Assembly: GCA_021234155.1 (NCBI GenBank)
Contig: JAJEKV010000025.1
Location: 12,501,654 to 12,565,653 of the forward strand
Direction: 5' to 3'
Length of the DNA: 64,000 nucleotides
DNA from: Isoetes taiwanensis
Lineage: Eukaryota; Streptophyta; Lycopodiopsida; Isoetales; Isoetaceae
Shown: positions 23,657 through 35,360 of the stretch, in pieces
Layout: each line of letters begins with the position of its first letter
Position numbering within the stretch: the stretch's first letter is position 1
Program-made: the position numbers and the translations under genes
Notes under the pieces: generated by a model
What the model saw: the letters and a program-made list of their open reading frames with translations, nothing else
What the model was told of the DNA's origin: nothing
Databases searched by the model: none

Positions 23657-26088
23657 ATGGGTTTTCTCCTGTTGCACGATCATGGCCCTGTTTATTCTAA
23701 AGCGCTTCCGAATCTTGAAGCTCACAGATGTTCACAGCTATCAAAGAAAAGCCATTGTATAAAAATGTTTCTTGAGTTTCCTACTAGTAAGATGTTATAT
23801 TGCTCAAATACCATATTGTATCATCCAATAAAGAACCAGGACCATGGTCATTTGAGAGTGCAAAGAAATTTGGGAAAGTCCAGAACGGGGTACCATTGGA
23901 ATCGTGAAGCTGCTGTTGTTGCCCCTGCTACTAAGGGTTCTGGGCAGGCTTTTCCAAGCCAGAACGGGTAAGAAATTCTAGTCTTTTTTACTTAGTCATT
24001 GGGCCTAAATTGAACAAGTTAAGTAAACAATATGCTGGAGATATGCTTGACATCCCCTGTTATGAATAGTTACCAATTGAATATGTAGGATTTTCGGTGA
24101 TGCGAGAGCTGCCTCTGATTAAACAGCATAGCCACATTTTATCTAAGGCACTGGCTTTGTTGGTTAACAGGGGGGGAGAAAGACCTAAACCAACATGTCC
24201 AAATCCAGAGGTAAGATTTATAGCTTTGTGATTTGAGATTGATTTTGTTGAATATTCAGCGGGAACTTGATATAAAGAAACATAATTATTCTTATTGTCA
24301 ACAAGCAAATTCGGTTTCTATCTCTATCTCGCTTAATATGTCCTTGTATTTGAACAAGAAAATGCAGCATTTAATATATTGCAAGCCTTTGTTCTATGGT
24401 TATATGTCTAGAATATAGTTTAAGGGACCCATAACCAGCATGACCCATCTCTATCCATGTTGCAAGATCTGAAGCCAAATTGAGGACATATCATGACAGC
24501 CCTGTCTCTCCTTTGGTACAGTTGTCTCCTTTCAGGGACCTAGAAAATCAGTCCAATTATCCAGCCATACAAGGCAATACTAAGGTCAGTCTAACGGATG
24601 AGCAAAAATATACATCATGTATTGGAACCTAATGTTAAATAGATATCATTTAGAAGTTACCATATAAATCTGATGTGTAATGGCCTATGGAAAGCTTTTA
24701 GTCTTGTTGTCTTGCATAGACACCAATAATTCCCGCTCCTTGATTTGGCTGTTTATTGAAATGAACCATTGGAACTTGCATGTATTGGAACCTAATTTTG
24801 AATAGCATATCTTTTAAAAGTTACCATATTACTGATGAGTAATGGCCTAAGGAAAGCTTTTGGTCTTGTCATCTTGCATAGACACCAATAATTCCCGCTG
24901 CTTGATTTGGCTGTTTATTGAAATGACGTGATGCCAAACCATTTGAACTTGCATGTTCTTATTTTTTCTAGAGACCAGGAATTGAAGTATTATTCGTGTT
25001 TTACATGATTAGCGATTGTCTTCCAGATTGAACCTGCAGATGTTATTCAGACCCAGCTGAAGGCTTTGCGTGAACGAGACTTTGCACTGGTGTAAGTCTC
25101 AACTAAACATCTCATAGAAAAGACAGCTTTGAACAGCCCCAAATTCAGAATCAATCTAGAAGTTAAATTAGGATCTACTGTGCCAATATGTATATGGCTG
25201 CAGGATCATCATCCCAGGTGCCTGAATGTTGTAAATCTTGTCTTGAAACGGGCTCAGTTACAAAAGGAGCCATCTTATCTAGCACATAATGTTGGCTCAT
25301 GAACGATTTTATTCTCTCTTATTTGATTGTCTAAGTACACGCTCAAAGTTCTTTTATGGTTGCTACATAGGTACGAATTTGCTTCTCCAGCTAATAAGCG
25401 ACATACGGGACCATTAACAGGTTTTGTACAAATGCTCCAGGGAAAAGCATATGGTGTAAGTATTTCTCAATTGCAATGTTCCAATCATTCTGCACCATCT
25501 TGAAGTTAACATAAAATTGAAATATTCTGCTAACTGTTGTTTCTGAAATTTGTTTTCCTTCCCATAATGTTATCACTCCATTTCTACTATGCTTTATTTG
25601 AGCCATTTCAGAATCTAAACTGATAAACACACTGGTATTATTTTAATCCTTGGTCGGCATTTTCAACAGCTAATGGTTGGCCACATCAGAGCTGAAGTCC
25701 TGAGCTCAGTATCTATTAGCCCGACAAGGTTTCAACAGGTACGAGCATGAGTATGCATTAAACTATTTCTGGATGCCACTTCTAATGAAATTTTACGTCT
25801 ACTGGATAAACTGATCCAGTACACAAGTAATTTGTTTATTTCTTGGAGCTTTGCTGACCCCACCTATCTGTTTTACTTTCAGCGCATACGCTTCAAGGGT
25901 GCAAATGGCTCCGAGGCCACCTTTGCATGGTCCTTATCAAAACAGGTAACCTCAATATGATTTTGGACGTTGGTTTAATTAAGTATTACATCGAATATAG
26001 ACATGTCAATAACTACAAGTATGTTTTGTAGGAAGAGAGTCCATATGAAGGCTGTTGGATGACAGATACAGTAAGAAGAGATGACTGA
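23657..26088 (+). CDS. DUF4864 domain protein, eight exons
   Basis: The exons are 23657-23967, 24171-24210, 24522-24584, 25027-25091, 25371-25455, 25670-25738, 25883-25945 and 26032-26088. Every junction is GT-AG and every phase joins, giving 250 codons plus a stop. The C-terminal 150 residues carry blocks that I associate with plant DUF4864 proteins: PADVIQTQLKALRERD, YEFASPANKRHTGPL, FVQMLQ, RAEVLSS, FQQRIRFKGANG and the terminal GCWMTDTVRRDD. The biochemical role of the family is not known to me. The start is the least certain part: exon 1 is open from the ATG at 23657, with further in-frame ATGs downstream. The basic, hydroxylated N-terminus could be an organelle transit peptide (inference). 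The third intron contains a ~163-bp tandem duplication. The gene converges with HSP20, about 0.8 kb apart. Confidence 0.85.
24616..24952 (+). repeat. Two-copy tandem duplication (~163 bp) in a DUF4864 intron
   Basis: Units at 24616-24778 and 24779-24952 share CATGTATTGGAACCTAAT, AGAAGTTACCATAT or AAAAGTTACCATAT, and CACCAATAATTCCCGCT. They lie between exons 3 and 4 and do not touch a splice site. Confidence 0.8.
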
Positions 26089-26905
26089 CATGGTTTTCCC
26101 AGCGTTGGTAGGATATTAAGTATAAGTAGGTGCCATTCTGTGTGGCTTTATGTAAAATCGTGTATATATGAATACAATGTTATATCAGACTTAAAAATAT
26201 TTCCTTGCAGAAAGAATGTAGGGTGAGGTTGTTCGAGCCCATTTTAAATGCCGTAGTGTCATTTTCAAAGTCCCACAATCAATCGAAAACCTCTTTTTGC
26301 AACACATTTGGCATGCTGGTGTTTTCATGTTCATTATGCTAACAAAGAAGATAATCTCGCCGGTCTTTTTCAAATGGTGCATTTATCTAAATTCTTCCGC
26401 TACAGACTACCAAACTTTGATATTAATTTTACGATTAATTTGTACTTCAAAGGGGTTAACTGCTGGTTGGATATTAATTTTACGGGTTAATTTCTATATT
26501 TAAAAGCATAATTGCTGATTTCAGTTTTAGGTGGATAGTTCTTTTTGTTCCTTACGTTTCAAAAATCTATATGCTCTTTCTTTCATTATCTTTAGCATCT
26601 GCTCTCCCCTGTCATATAGATAATGAGATTTTTCAAGATGATAGAACTCGAGCTGCGTTATTAATTGATCTTAAAAGAGAAGTACCAGGTGGTGAACACA
26701 AACAGCAGGGATTTTTTATTTAATACTGGAATAGGAATACTGGTTTGTAACAATCGACATCGAAAATCATGAGGCAAAAGTCTAGCAGGTAGTAATATCA
26801 GGCAACAACAATGCCATATCTATATTTTCTACATCAAAGTAGAGCACACTTTTTTTGGTTTAAAAAACAAACCAAACAAAATTGGGATGTAGTTGCAGAA
26901 AAAAG
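26089..26905. other. Convergent intergenic region
   Basis: It lies between the stop codons of DUF4864 (+) and HSP20 (-) and should hold both 3' untranslated regions. A short repeat of TTGGATATTAATTTTACG-like sequence is present near 26420-26490. I see no gene. Confidence 0.5.
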
Positions 26906-27901
26906 TCAACCAGAAATTTCAACGGAACGAACATCAGGCTTGGGCTGCTGCGTCTTTGGAACTGTAACTGTCAGAACACCATGGTCGACCTGGGCCTTGA
27001 TCTCGTCCATTTTGGTATCATCTGGAAGCCTGAAGCTCCTTAGAAAACTTCCCTGTACTCTTTCCACCCTGTGCCATCGATCTGTCTTCTCTGTTTCTTC
27101 CTTCTTCCTCTCTCCACTTATCTTGAGGATTTTTCCATTCTCAACCTCGATCTTTATTTCTTCTTTCTTCAACCCTGCATTTATCCTCATGTTAGCATCA
27201 AATTATAAATAACAATCGGAAATGTTATCAGATACACAATCCAAGGCATCAAATAATCTTTATTGGCACTTCCTTTGCAGGATATTGTAACACGAATCGT
27301 GGATATACCGAGCAGAACATGATCCATGCTCAGAACACCTTACCAGCAACATTGCCATTGTCATTGAAATCGAGATATCAAGAAACTAGAAGAAATTTAC
27401 CATGAAAGCTACTTAATCTTAATACTATAATGAACTAATAGAACTACCATAGAAACATGAAAGCATTTAAAAAGCATATAAGTTGTGCAGATTATCCTTC
27501 AAAACAGAAGTCCAAGGAAGTCTGCCATTACACCTAATGTCAAGACTCGGGAAACGATTACCAAAAACTAATGCAAGCATCAGCAGAGGAAATATACAAA
27601 AGATTAAGGATACTTACCAGAATCATCATGCACAGATCAGCAAAAAGATACTGAAATACATTTAATCAAGAATACTTACCGGGAAGATCAGCTTTGAAGA
27701 CATGAGCATCGGGAGTTTCAACCCAATCAACTCGAGTATTTGCCACAGCACTAGCATCACGAGCAAATTGTCTGGAAGGGGCATGCTCAAAAACGGAGAA
27801 TGGATCAAAAAGCCTGTCGGAAAAGAAGGGATCAAGGAGGCGATCAGAAAAGAGGGATCAAATATGCTTCTGTCGCGATTGAAGAAGGGAGTAAGCGCCA
27901 T
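26906..27901 (-). CDS. Class I cytosolic small heat-shock protein (HSP20) with one intron and a 1-nt frameshift in exon 1
   Basis: This is an ATP-independent chaperone that holds unfolding proteins as oligomers in the cytosol. Exon 1 is 27901-27680 and exon 2 is 27174-26906, with a GT-AG intron splitting the Gly codon of the conserved ADLPG. Exon 1 encodes MALTPFF, then repeated DP(F)FSDR-like units, then [20 protein letters not shown]. Exon 2 encodes [28 protein letters not shown], the A[13 protein letters not shown] core and the class I tail VRSVEISG. Exon 1 is 222 nt, but the split Gly codon requires 3n+1. The conserved frame is entered only after adding one base near 27850-27856, where GATCCCTCTTTT has one T fewer than its internal repeat GATCCCTTCTTTT. 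Angiosperm class I genes usually lack introns. This is either a pseudogene or an assembly error; the rest looks intact (~163 aa). Confidence 0.88.
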
Positions 27902-28013
27902 TTTGGAAGGGATTCAACAACACGATATTAGAAACTGATAATTTGGAAACAACCCAACAATGGAATTAAGCGACACTGCCAGAAACTGATGAACAATCCG
28001 GCTGCAGAAGAGC

Positions 28014-28045
28014 CCTTAAAAAGTAAAAGAAGAAATCTCTCGAAG
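28014..28045 (-). promoter_or_regulatory. HSP20 proximal promoter: heat-shock element plus TATA-like box
   Basis: In gene orientation the sequence reads TTCgaGAGatTTC (28044-28032), three nearly consensus inverted nTTCn/nGAAn units, followed about 10 bases later by TTTTTAAGG (28022-28014) as a TATA-like box. The ATG is 113 bases further on. HSF binding next to the TATA box is the known arrangement in plant HSP20 genes. Confidence 0.6.
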
Positions 28046-28155
28046 CCTCCACAGTATTCTCCGCGTTCGATCCTAGCCGTTGATGCTCAAAAGCCCCACG
28101 TTCTTCGTCTCGCTCCACGTTCGATCCTAACCGTTGAGGATATCTATCAAGCTGT

Positions 28156-28171
28156 ATTCTAGAATTTTCTT
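28156..28171 (-). promoter_or_regulatory. HSP20 distal heat-shock element (perfect three-unit)
   Basis: ATTCTAGAATTTTCTT is a perfect nTTCnnGAAnnTTCn array about 255 bases upstream of the HSP20 start codon. Between it and the proximal element, a 22-bp block beginning CGTTCGATCCTA occurs twice (28065 and 28118). Confidence 0.65.
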
Positions 28172-29822
28172 TTATACGGTTTGTATTTTTCAGGTCGAAT
28201 TTGTGCCACAATATTAAACTTTTGGATTCATACAAACAACTTTTAATAATGTTTGATCTTGTATGTCCTCAGGCTAATGCCGCTCGTGGCAACGCCTGTC
28301 CACAGGTAACCTCCTCCACTCAGGAGGTTACTATGCACAAAACATCTAGTATGTCTTCATGCACCAATCATCATGCTCCTTAACATCCCTAGCCATTTTC
28401 TGACTAGGTGATTACATACAAGACAGTCCAAGACACTTTGCTCCATTTTCTGATCGAATTCTTAAATCGGACATATCTTTGGACAAGCTTATTGGAGTAG
28501 CTTTGGATCGACAAGCATCTGCAATTTTCTCTAATAAAAGAAAAAAATATTTTTATTCTTGATGTTCGGACTTCGGCCGCCGTAAAACCTTTAAGCTTAT
28601 TGATTAAAGGTCCAAAACCAAACTAATGTGGAAGACGAACTTCGGGGCATTCCGTCGGCTTGTACTATATATTGCACCAAGTTATATACCGATCTTCATT
28701 AGTTTACGGAGGGTTTTGAACTTCAATCGTGAAGAAGAAAAAGAAACTTGTAGAAAAACAACTCTCAAACTAGAACAGTATAGATGGTTCTATCCAATAA
28801 TAATTGGTTCATTAATGTGAGTATTTTTATTGTGCTACAACTTCTTCCTACATCACATATATTAAGGTCGGGTCGAATAAACATATGCATACATTGCTTA
28901 AAAGTTTCGAGGAATGTCCGCATATGTTTTGACCCCAGCTAATTTGGTGGCATTTGCTCATGTAAATTGTGACGTTATTGTATACCTTTCAAACTAACTT
29001 GTAGACAAGAAATATTACATTATTTTAGGTAACCACAATACTTTTTGCAGCCCAGTTGCTATGCTCACTATAACCTTGAGCAAAGGATGGATTGTCAAAA
29101 GCTTTATGCTCACAACAAAGCGGGCAAAAATTTTAAATGGAAATCTATCAAATACAAAATATTTAAGTTTATCTATAGAATGCACTATATTATTACAAAT
29201 ACAGTGCATAAATCACTAGTGGAAAAGTTGTAGCAACTCAAGAACCAACACAAGGTCTTGTAGGCAAGGCCAAGAGTAAGTAGGTATGCATAGTCATATT
29301 GCTCATCTGTGTTGTTGTGGCGATTTCACGAGACTGGTTGTATTTTTTTATGTCATACATCATAGTTATTAGAATTGTGATTGCGATCATTATGAGTTTT
29401 TATTTGCTTTGCAGGAAGTTCATGGTATAACAACTGCTACATTAAAAGCCAAGGACCTTAAAGACAAAAAGCAATTTTCAGCCAGAACAAACTTAGTCAA
29501 AGATCTTCCAAGTGGATAAAAAGGAAATCATTGATGATCAGGGCAACCTTCCGGAAAGGCCTCCTAAAGATTTTTTTTTTGCAAAACTTTTCTTCGTGCA
29601 CTCCATGGAATGTCAGACATGGAGGTGTTAGTTGATGGAAGAAATCATTGCCGGACAATTTTTTGAAAGTTACCTCTGAATATACAAAAAACGAATATAA
29701 GCAATGGGGCTATGGACATCGAGGATTTTGACACTGATGGAACGGCAAGGGGGTTCTAAAATCCCATATGAAGCATCTGAACGTAAGGAATGGATTATTC
29801 TTGGAGCTTTTCGTACAAAAAT
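28172..29822. other. No recognisable gene
   Basis: AT-rich sequence with short frames only. I found no motif, tRNA or splice-supported exon. Confidence 0.4.
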
Positions 29823-30284
29823 TATAAGCGGGCCCATGGTAGGCTGCTCGAGTATTCGAACCTTGAATGTGCCTGTGGGGCGTTCCCGAGACACCGGCAT
29901 AAATGGGTAGAAGCGACTGCTCATAAACATCTAGACGGTTTTGCCCAGTTGGTTGAGGGCATGTTGGTTAAGAACGTTACAGTTGGCATTAGAGCAGGTC
30001 TCGAGTTCGAGTCTCCATGGTAATTTGCAAAGACTTGGTAATCATTGTGACATGGTATGACATAGACATGGTATAGCCTTGGATGCTCGAGGACGAGCAT
30101 AGTTCTAGTGGGAGAGAAGTATGAAGAACGGGCCCATGGTAGACCGCTTTCGAGTATTCAACCTTGAATGTGCACGTATGCCGTTCGAGAGACACCTTGG
30201 CATAAATGGGTAGAAGCGACTACTCATAAACGTTAAGACGGTTTTGCCCAGTTGGTTAAGGGCATGTCGGTTAGGAACGTTACA
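29823..30284 (+). mobile_element. TRIM element (miniature LTR retrotransposon) with 5-bp target duplication
   Basis: Two ~160-bp LTRs (29823-29981 and 30120-30284) flank only 138 bp. Both contain CGGGCCCATGGTAG, GCATAAATGGGTAGAAGCGA and CAGTTGGTT(G/A)A, and both end AACGTTACA. The internal part begins two bases after the 5' LTR with TTGGCATTAGAGCAGG, a near match to the initiator-Met PBS (TGGTATCAGAGC). It ends in a purine run (AGTGGGAGAGAAG, 30107-30119). AAAAT flanks both sides (29818-29822 and 30285-30289). There is no coding capacity. Confidence 0.88.
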
Positions 30285-31579
30285 AAAATATATAGAAAGG
30301 GATGGTCTTTCATCAATTTTACAACATTTTAAGCCCGTACATCTACAAATGGATCTTTTTCAGTTATTTGGATCGTATACTAAGGGGTTTCTTGCTATAC
30401 TAGGAAAGCAACCGGCATATCCATATTACAATAGGTGAATCCCCCGAATGGAAGGGAGACTCTAACATATATAAATAGCATTATAAGGAACCTTTCAAAA
30501 GTTTCCTAGATTTTACAAAAGAAAGATTAATTGCAATCGTTGGGTTGGATCCATGTACATAGAATCTAATATAAGTAATGACCATATCCTTGAGAATCTA
30601 CCTTTTTGCAGGCATGCATGAATTTACATTATCACCCGAAAAAACAAATAAAATAAATTTTGAAGAATGCAATATTGTAGTGATTGTTATAAAGGTTGGC
30701 ATACCATCTATTCCATATCCAGAGCATACAAATTTAATCTTTGTGAATATGAGAGGATTTAGACTTGATTGTTCGGTTCAACGATATCTAGATCTTTATA
30801 GAAGAAGGTCTCTTATATCCACGGCTAAGATCGGCCACTTGCCTAACTGTTTACATAGCCAAAAGTAGATCAAAGGAGTCAATAATGTGTTATGGGGTCA
30901 AATGAAGAGCTGGTTATATCAACAACAAACTTATGAAGGAGCATGAATATTTTGTGACGACTTGAGTTAGATTTGAAAATTTTCCTTCCATCCCACATTC
31001 GGGAAGCACCATTGCTAGAATATGAATTACCAGCGATGAGGAGATGGAGAAAAAGACCAAGAAGACACACTCCACTAGCGAATTTAAATGTAGCTGGGTG
31101 GGGATGGATGGTAATTTTATGTTTAAACCCCAATTTAGAATATCATTTTGCTATTACCCCAAAGCATCTCGCTTCGATGATGGTTATGTACTAAATTGTT
31201 CCCTCTGCCGATTTCTCACGTATACATTGATGTTGAAAAGAAGATCATAACACTAGAATGAAATGACAAAAATGTAGATATTTAAATAAAATATTCGAGC
31301 TGCTTGATGATATGACGAGACAAAAAATATGTGCGAGAAAAATTAAAGAGGAAGCAAAATTTGAAGAGATGTTTATGCAAACATCTTGGATATTAGAAAT
31401 TACACAAATAAAAAGCTAGGGAGAAGAGCTACAATGACAAGCCTTGAACAGACCGAAATTTTTTCTTAATCGGTCAAAAAACAGATCTTATAGAATAGCA
31501 TCAAAAACACTTAGCGATAAAGCACCAATTCATTAATTTGAGAAACTCGTGCGAATTTGAGAATTTTAAGGCAGCAAGC
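30285..31579. other. No recognisable gene
   Basis: Open frames of up to 96 codons (for example 30578-30868) carry no motif I can name. Since the TRIM inserted just upstream, the flanking frames at 29704 and 30290 may once have been continuous, but they match nothing I know. Confidence 0.35.
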
Positions 31580-31725
31580 ATAACCCATTTTAATCAATAT
31601 TAAGCTAGCAAGTATAATTATCATTAAGCTAGCAAGCAAGACACATTTTACTCATTATAAGCTAGCCGGCTAGTCACATTTTACTAATATTAAGCTAGCA
31701 AACAAGACACGTTTTACTCTAGCCA
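31580..31725 (+). repeat. Minisatellite, unit ~45 bp
   Basis: AAGCTAGC(A/C) followed by ACACATTTTACTCAT-type sequence is repeated about 3.5 times with indels. Confidence 0.65.
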
Positions 31726-34219
31726 AAATACAAGTTTATTCGTCATCCTTGAGATCAACATGGTTTCGAAATGCTTCATCTTGGCCTCTGATGCCTGATC
31801 AACAGCTTTTTGCAGGATCATAGATACAGAATTCTCTTTCACCACCACAAATGAATCTCCAAACACATCAGGTCATACAGCTGAGGCATTTCGATGCAAG
31901 CGACACAACTCATTGAAAGATTTGTTGGCATATCAAGCACCTCTATCACTGTGGCAGCAATGAACTCATTCCCTAGAGGCAGTTCAGATATATAATGATT
32001 TGGATCTATGAATATTATTGTACCCATGCCATGGTCGATCACAACACTCTTTCATTAGCTTGCAAGTGCATTCTATGAAGTCGTGTCTAGTAACAACCTT
32101 AATTGGAGGCCTTCCTAACTTAGGTGGGATCTGTCAATTTATTTTCTTGATTTGTCTTTCAGGGATGCCGACTGTCAGGCCTTCAGCTGCTACTTCATTT
32201 ACGATGTTAGGTGAGGGCCACAGTATGAATGCACCACATGCTTGTTGTATATTCTCTATTTGGGCTCCTCAAAATGCAATTTAGCCGCACCATCAAGAAC
32301 CATGTCATTGGAAATAAAAGCCCTATATGGTGCGGGGAGCATTGTGATATCTACTAAAAGCATGGATCTTTGCCCTTAACCACTATCATACCCTTCACTA
32401 GTAGTAGAAGGACGATATCTGCGAGCTACAAGAGTACAAAAATATACCAACATCGGATCGAGCAATCAGCGAGGGCAATTTTCCCCAACTAAATAAGCAA
32501 TTTTTCCGGAAAATTTGCTTTATGCTATAGCTGCAAGGTTTAAGTTGCTCTTGATGCGGAATCTGCGTAGTTACAATTGCGGTTTCGTGTAGGCGAAGGT
32601 GGTCACTATCACCATCCTTAATTTCAACTTTCTATTTATTAAACTTCACCGGTGTTCTTTTAAACTCCCAGTGCGAAGGATCGAGTGCGATTTGTTCTAG
32701 CTCAAGAAGATCGCTCCTACAATCTTCATGGGCACCTTTCTAGTTATTGACACTAGTTCCAATGGAGGACTTAGGGTCTAGTGTATGCGTAATTCGATTA
32801 GGAATTTGGAAAAAGACTAGCTAGAGGTAATGGAAATAGGATCGGCAAATCCAACAACTCCTAAACACGGACATTGGACCAAATCTAGCCATGAACTATC
32901 TAAATCAAGTTCCAAAGCAAGAAGAAACCACCACCACAAACAAGCAAGAAGACAACGAGCACAACTAAGGCCCAAATCACGCTTACGCCCAAACCCAAAG
33001 ATTTTTGGCATAGGCTCATAATAACTTGCTATGTGGGTAAAAAAGCACCAACATATCACACCATGTTGCCTAAAATTATGGCGTGGCTTTTGGCATGCAT
33101 TAAAGTTTTTGGACGGGCAATATTGCTTTGTCCGAACTTTTGGCATGCATTACTTTTTGCCACGGGATACTTGCATATTAAATTCAAATCTGGCTAAATT
33201 CAAATTTCATTTTGGTTTGGGCCGGACTCTGGTATGATAAGATTGTGTTGGGCCGATTGCCTAATGGGTGCCTTTCAATTTTTTATTTGTTTGGACTTGG
33301 GTGCAAGTGTGATTTTGTTCTAGGCATAAGAGAAGTCACCTCCACAATAATCTTCCGGATGAATCGGTCGAATGCCCGAGTGCACGAGAGGAATGCTTGA
33401 TGATAATGCTTGGCCTTGAGGCCGATTCAATTGAAGCCTAAAAGAATGTTTGAGCACACGAAAGATCGCTTGTGAAGCACGAAAGCGGGGAATTCTTGTG
33501 CCAAGCTCAAATCTAGCATATATGGAGTTTGAATTATGCAAATATCTCAATTGCCCTGAGATATGATGGTGCAAGATTGTTCTGTATGCTGATGGTTGTT
33601 TTAATAGTATATTTGAACTTTTTTGAATAAGTCATGATGGTTAGTATTCAAAACTGGATCATTATTGCAAATTCAAATTACAAAGATGCTAGCATTACCT
33701 TTCTTGGGATATTGTCGTTTTGATTTTTGAGCACGAATTTGGTCAAATTCATTCAATTGGTTAAATAATTAAGATGGCCCAGCATAAAACATACGGTAGT
33801 ATTTTTTATCGTCTTGGCGATATTTTATATCCTCGTTGTATTTATGGCGTATATCACCATTATGGTGCATTAATTGTCTTAGGCACAAAAACCAAAAATT
33901 TTGGTTCTATTACCGTGGGGCCACAACCATTCGATTCAAAAAGCGGTTATGATTTATAATGTAAAGATCATTGAGAAATAATCTAATATTCCTTATCCTG
34001 GCCCTTCAGAATTAATTGCAAGTAATTCTATATAATCAACGATAATTCCTTCGGTTTGGGATAGATTGCGAGTGTACGGACATCTCATGGCGCCCACCCC
34101 TTCCTTTTACCGTGATCGCTTGCCCGGTCAAGCCCCCGATGGCGCTAGCAAAAAATGCATGTAATGGTATGTTATCACTTTTTTATAGCTTCAGCTTAAT
34201 GGTAACTTAGCTTCTAGTC
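31726..34219. other. No recognisable gene
   Basis: Short frames only. TTTTGGCATGCATTA occurs twice near 33090 and 33140. The frame at 33774-33959 is noted among the rejected observations. Confidence 0.35.
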
Positions 34220-35360
34220 TTGTTTGTTTGTGCTCACGGAAGATCCTGTTGGGGATTTTCTCCGGGGGTGTTGCGGGCTTGGGATCATGTGTGTGTGCTC
34301 TTCGGCTAGATTATGCCTCGGTTTATCACCACTCTTCTCCTTTCTTGTGGGTTCCTCTACCCCCTGCGCCTTGCCCTTGGGCGCCGCAGGTGCATGCTTT
34401 CGGACCTTGAGAGGCGGATTGGGCTTGGCTGGCTGTGCTCACCTTGGAGGATTGGTATTGGGGTGGTCGGCTAGCCGTGGGGGAGTTCATTCGGCGATGG
34501 CCAGGGCTATCTCGGGAACAAGTGGCGGGGAGTATTCGCTACACATACCTATAATCCCTCGGGGATGATGTGGTGGTGCGGGTTTGGAAGGTTCATCCGG
34601 ATGTTGTGTCTTCTTGTTTTGTCGCGGTCTTGTTCTGGGGCGGCTATTCATGACACATTGCCCCCCGGGCAAGTAGTCTCTGCGGCTTACGGGTTCTCGG
34701 TGGCTTTCGGTTTGGGCGTGGACATGGAGCTCACTTCCCCACCGAAGGTTAGAGGTGCTACGTGGCGGTGGTGCACCGCATTTGTATCGGTGTTGCCCTT
34801 GTGAGTCGGTTTAGGCCGAGTGTGAGCCCTCTACGCCCTTGTTGTGGCCTTCATCGTGAGGCCCGTGGAGCATTATGCGGTTTTATGCCCTCACTTACTT
34901 TTGGGGATTGGGTTAGGGCTCGTTTGGTGAGATTGACTAGCCGGTGATTCTTTGCTTCATGTGTATCCCAGTGCTTGGCGGCTCTTAGCGGCACAAACCT
35001 ACATCTGTCGTGGCTTGGTTGGTGTGGCTGATTTGGAAGTGGCGGTGATTGTGGATCTTTGAGGGGGATTGGCTGACTGCGGCCTCTCGTTCCTCGACTT
35101 CAGGTACAAGCTATTTCAAAGCTTTACGGTGTTCGGGGATTAGTAGGCGGAAGTTTGCCATTTAGGCGGGACTTCTTGGGTGTTGTAAATGGTGATGGTC
35201 GGTTTGTAGAAGCGGTGGGGTTCGCGGTTTTTACGTGAGTTTGTTTTGGAGTGTTGAGGTATCATTTGTCTCTTTGGGGCGTTCTCCTTCCTCCTCACTT
35301 GCTTTATAACATTACCATTCTTTTAATATATTGATGACCGCAGTTCTTCAAAAAAAAAAA
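34220..35360 (+). mobile_element. 3' end of an L1-type LINE with A-rich tail
   Basis: This is a GC-rich block in AT-rich surroundings. Reading across frames near 34765-34930 gives a Cys/His segment (SPLRPCCGLHRE) like the zinc-binding region after L1 RT. Near 35015-35060 the sequence reads AWLVWLIWKWR then WIFEGDWL, the L1-type C-terminal motif also seen in LINE A. An A-rich run (35349-35369) follows as the tail. The 5' part and the RT are missing or unreadable. Confidence 0.55.

Noticed and set aside
27182-27190. ATG at 27190 as the start of a separate short HSP20 protein
   Set aside because: Those codons lie in the intron. The acceptor CAG and the split Gly codon show that exon 2 starts at 27174.
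29940-30020. tRNA-like A/B boxes suggesting a SINE
   Set aside because: The sequence is better explained as the LTR end and primer-binding site of the TRIM element, with LTRs and target duplication confirming it.
33774-33959. Frame with GDILYPRC...YHHYGALIV resembling an LRAT/NlpC-type fold start
   Set aside because: Only a short stretch is suggestive. The catalytic Cys motif is absent and no further exons were found.
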